Origin: Bacteriovorax stolpii
GTDB lineage: Bacteria > Bdellovibrionota > Bacteriovoracia > Bacteriovoracales > Bacteriovoracaceae
NCBI GenBank assembly: GCA_945862475.1
Contig: CAMAYW010000092.1
Span: forward strand, 1-8,246
Direction of reading: 5' to 3'
Length of the DNA stretch: 8,246 bases
Shown here: positions 5,969-8,246 of the stretch, in pieces
Layout: each line of letters starts with the position of its first letter
How positions within the stretch are numbered: the first letter of the stretch is position 1
The notes under the pieces: model-generated
Database searches by the model: none
The model's input: only the letters and a program-made list of their open reading frames with translations
What the model was told of the DNA's origin: nothing
Made by a program: the position numbers and the translations under genes

Positions 5969-5989
5969 ATGGGAGAGTAGTTGAGTGAG

Positions 5990-8246
5990 TTAGTAGATCC
6001 CGTGGATGTCGTTTAACTGATCACGGATCAGATTGATTTGAGTATCGTTTAGTGGACCGTTGGAAAAAATAATTTCAGCAACATCTCCCTCAAAACTATC
6101 CATGAGAGTAGATTCCCAGCTTGCCCCTATCATTGAATCGATTTCAAGAAAGATATCACTTGAGAATTGAGCGACAAGAATGTAGTTTGAATTGTTAAGC
6201 CATAAGTTCGTACCAGAAATACTAGTCATAGCAGTAGTGTTAAATGTTCCATTATTTAACTTTGCTTTGGCGTTTGTTGAAAAGCCCAAGCTTTTTGAAG
6301 TTGGTGATGAAGAGTTCAGAGTAAACTTTGCGTCATTACTAAAATTATGAAAGAGTCCATATGTCTGATTCCCTGTTGAGAAAATAGGAGTTTTCAGAAC
6401 AAAAAAAGCATGTGAAAAACTTAAATCGGTTGTCGCTTTTAAAAAGTTATTACTAGAAAATCTAGTATAACCAGTATTTTTTGTACCAAAGCCAGTGAGT
6501 GAAAAAGTTGGTTGGTTAGCAGACACAGTTTGTGTGAGATCATTTCCATTACCGGTGACATCTTTTAATTGAGAGAGTACTGGGGTCGTTCCAGTATAAT
6601 CGCCAGACTTTATGTGATATCTTGAAACGATGTTATTAAAATAAACATAGTCAACTTCAGTATAGGTAAAGGAGTATGAAGTAGGATTATTTCCTGCAAT
6701 ATCTGTTATCGCCCCTCCATTAAGATCGATTGTGTTTGAAACTGTAATTCCATTTAAATCGAGAAGAGTATTTCCTGAATCAATTTGGTATCTAAATTTT
6801 TTCTCGAGATCAGTAGAATTCGATTCGTTATAATCAGCAAATCTTGTCACTCCACCAATATTCAAAACTAGCCTAGGACTTCCTGAAACAATCATTTTTT
6901 CACTAAATTCAACAGAAAATTCCATAATATTACCTGGAATAAAATAGTTATCTAGAGCCGTTCTTGTTAAATTATCACTCGCAACGCTCTCAACAATACT
7001 TGGAATCGTTGTATCGACTTTGTAATTTGTTACTTTCGACGTAAATGTTAAGTCTGTAGCCGCATTACCCGCGAGATCTAATATGGATCCCCCTGTTCCT
7101 AAATTAACAGGGCTCTGAATCCACACACCATCTGTATCTGTCTCGCCCGACTGAACAGTATAAGAGAAGTTAAGGACGTTTGTTCCATTTCCAGAAGTGA
7201 CATAGGCTTGTCTCGTCGTTGACCCCACGACAATATCTATATAGGGGGAGCCAGTATATTTAACCGCCTCATTAAAAACAATTCCAAAGTACATGGTTTG
7301 ATTAGCTCTGAGTGATAAAACCGTTGTTGAAATATCAGGATTAATACTAGGAGCGGTGGTATCTACAATAACTAGAGGAAACAGGGTTGCTGGAAAAGTT
7401 ATGACAGCTTCATTATTAAATGAATCCTTGATTGGAGGAGATACTTGAATCTCTTGCGCCGCAACCCCATTAGTGTCTGTATCACCTGCAACAATGGTGT
7501 ATTGATGCACACTTATACCTGTAGTAGGAGAACTCAGCGCTGGTTTATACTGAGCATCTTTTAAGCTTGAACCGACCTGGATTTTAAGATTAAATTGGCC
7601 AGGGTTAGAAACGATAATTCCTTTATTCCACCTAATGTTGAAAGTTAAGATATCTCCTACTTTGTATCGACCATTGTTCGTTGTCGTTATGGTCGTCACC
7701 GCAGGTTTTATCGTATTAATCTCAATCCCAGTGATGGCAGGAGAGGTAAAGTTTAGATTGGCAGAGTTCCCATTAGAGTCTTTGATTTGAACTCCGCTTT
7801 CTAATGAAATAACCGAAGAAAGATCAAATGAAGTTGAAGAAACACCACTCATCGATAGAGTCAGTTGAAAGACACTTTGTGTAGAAGTAGAAGATCCTGC
7901 AACATATGAAGCTGCGTAGAAAGTCTCTCCAATAAAAAAGCTCAGCTTTGGGATACCTGTAATAGTAACTGCTTCATCCCAATTTAATTTAAATGTCAGA
8001 TTTGAATTCATTCCGTAATTTCCAGCTGAAGGCAAAACAACACTTGTTACAGAAGGGTGTTTAGCATCTATCTTAAGATGAGTGAGGAGAGTTGCAGGGA
8101 AATCCACATCCGCGATATTTCCAGCTGAGTCTTTAATTGATTCATTAATTCCAATATAGATTTGAGGGACATTAATCACAATTCCATCGTCGTCGACATC
8201 ATTTTCCGCAACAGTGTATCGAAATCTCAAAACGGTGGAGTTACTT
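5990..8246 (-). CDS. large surface protein: Ig-like repeats plus C-terminal LamG-like domain, N-terminus outside window
   Basis: The frame stays open to the right edge, so the gene begins beyond the window; a TTG at 8230 is only an internal Leu codon within a conserved strand. About 751 residues are visible. They comprise one partial and four full Ig-like repeats of about 117 residues (8246-6647). A LamG/concanavalin-A-like domain of about 215 residues follows (6640-5993), ending in GDVAEIIFSNGPLNDTQINL, a strand and helix common at the end of such lectin-like domains. There is no cysteine or transmembrane segment, and Ser/Thr/Asn content is high, as in secreted or cell-surface proteins. Adhesion or binding of sugars on other cells or matrix is the usual role of this architecture and is inferred here; an export signal would be in the missing N-terminus. 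It is followed 54 bp later by an outer-membrane barrel gene. No terminator is visible between them. Confidence 0.9.
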   Translation of the reverse strand, partial: SNSTVLRFRYTVAENDVDDDGIVINVPQIYIGINESIKDSAGNIADVDFPATLLTHLKIDAKHPSVTSVVLPSAGNYGMNSNLTFKLNWDEAVTITGIPKLSFFIGETFYAASYVAGSSTSTQSVFQLTLSMSGVSSTSFDLSSVISLESGVQIKDSNGNSANLNFTSPAITGIEINTIKPAVTTITTTNNGRYKVGDILTFNIRWNKGIIVSNPGQFNLKIQVGSSLKDAQYKPALSSPTTGISVHQYTIVAGDTDTNGVAAQEIQVSPPIKDSFNNEAVITFPATLFPLVIVDTTAPSINPDISTTVLSLRANQTMYFGIVFNEAVKYTGSPYIDIVVGSTTRQAYVTSGNGTNVLNFSYTVQSGETDTDGVWIQSPVNLGTGGSILDLAGNAATDLTFTSKVTNYKVDTTIPSIVESVASDNLTRTALDNYFIPGNIMEFSVEFSEKMIVSGSPRLVLNIGGVTRFADYNESNSTDLEKKFRYQIDSGNTLLDLNGITVSNTIDLNGGAITDIAGNNPTSYSFTYTEVDYVYFNNIVSRYHIKSGDYTGTTPVLSQLKDVTGNGNDLTQTVSANQPTFSLTGFGTKNTGYTRFSSNNFLKATTDLSFSHAFFVLKTPIFSTGNQTYGLFHNFSNDAKFTLNSSSPTSKSLGFSTNAKAKLNNGTFNTTAMTSISGTNLWLNNSNYILVAQFSSDIFLEIDSMIGASWESTLMDSFEGDVAEIIFSNGPLNDTQINLIRDQLNDIHGIY
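6647..8246 (-). repeat. tandem array of Ig-like protein repeats of about 117 residues
   Basis: The units on the minus strand are 8246-8051 (partial), 8050-7700, 7699-7346, 7345-6998 and 6997-6647. Each full unit opens with V/I-x-x-V, then a strand with F-x-x-x-W/F-x-E-x-V or a variant, 'G-x-P-x-L/I' and 'VGS/IGG...A-x-Y'. A 'YTV-x-x-G/N-D-x-D-x-D/N-G' loop and 'I-x-D-x-x-G/N-N' follow. The four visible linkers align as KIDAKHPS, EINTIKPA, IVDTTAPS and KVDTTIPS, 116-118 residues apart. The repeats are clearly homologous but diverged at DNA level, so no long identical stretches remain. The 8050-7700 unit has lost the D-x-D-x-D-G loop, reading SFDLSSVISLESG instead. Confidence 0.85.

Noticed and set aside
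5990..8230. Ig/LamG gene starting at the TTG at 8230
   Set aside because: Codons upstream of it continue the same Ig-like strand to the window edge; the TTG encodes an internal Leu and there is no signal peptide after it.
1..8246. Mobile element, defence island, CRISPR array or tRNA-linked insertion
   Set aside because: No transposase, integrase, nuclease, spacer-type direct repeats or tRNA-like cloverleaf was found; composition looks even across the window.

Overview
The window is AT-rich, gene-dense bacterial DNA. Its overall character is low GC, frequent TTG/GTG starts, a PilZ protein, many exported proteins of unknown function, an Ig-repeat/LamG surface giant and a C-terminal-Phe outer-membrane barrel. 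Together these point to a Gram-negative of the Bdellovibrionota, perhaps the Bacteriovorax/Peredibacter side. That placement is an impression from protein style, not a measured result. I see no tRNA, rRNA, CRISPR array, insertion sequence, integrase or phage gene; the region looks like ordinary chromosome.

Left part, plus strand (1-3143). The window opens inside a PilZ-domain protein whose true start lies upstream; the first in-window ATG, at 100, falls directly after its DxSxxG motif. A 66-bp gap with a possible promoter leads into a tight four-gene run. It comprises glpX (class II fructose-1,6-bisphosphatase), a COQ10/RatA-like SRPBCC protein (12-bp gap), a 110-residue helical protein of phasin-like character (overlapping its neighbour as TAATG), and a YggS/PROSC-type PLP-binding protein (3-bp gap, TTG start). 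Spacing says these four are co-transcribed and partly translationally coupled. They combine gluconeogenesis, a hydrophobic-ligand-type fold, an uncharacterised helical protein and PLP homeostasis.

Middle (3144-5047). A signal-peptide protein whose strand pattern resembles the CYTH/triphosphate-tunnel fold is followed by a stand-alone isopenicillin-N-synthase-like 2-oxoglutarate/Fe(II) oxygenase. The oxygenase has a complete HxD...H...RxS active site and a textbook Shine-Dalgarno. A strong GC hairpin with a T-run closes it and is probably shared with the convergent gene on the other side.

Right part, minus strand (5048-8246). A 295-residue outer-membrane protein has a signal peptide, an N-terminal soluble domain and about eight predicted beta strands ending in Phe. 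It lies downstream of a giant cysteine-free surface protein whose N-terminal part runs off the window. The visible part of the giant holds one partial and four full Ig-like repeats of about 117 residues and a C-terminal LamG-like domain. The barrel gene has no Shine-Dalgarno; an extended -10 element sits so that transcription would begin on the ATG itself, making it a candidate leaderless gene.

No obvious new multi-gene system is visible. The items most worth a second look are the exported CYTH-like protein, the candidate leaderless mRNA, and the SRPBCC plus helical-protein pair locked between glpX and yggS.
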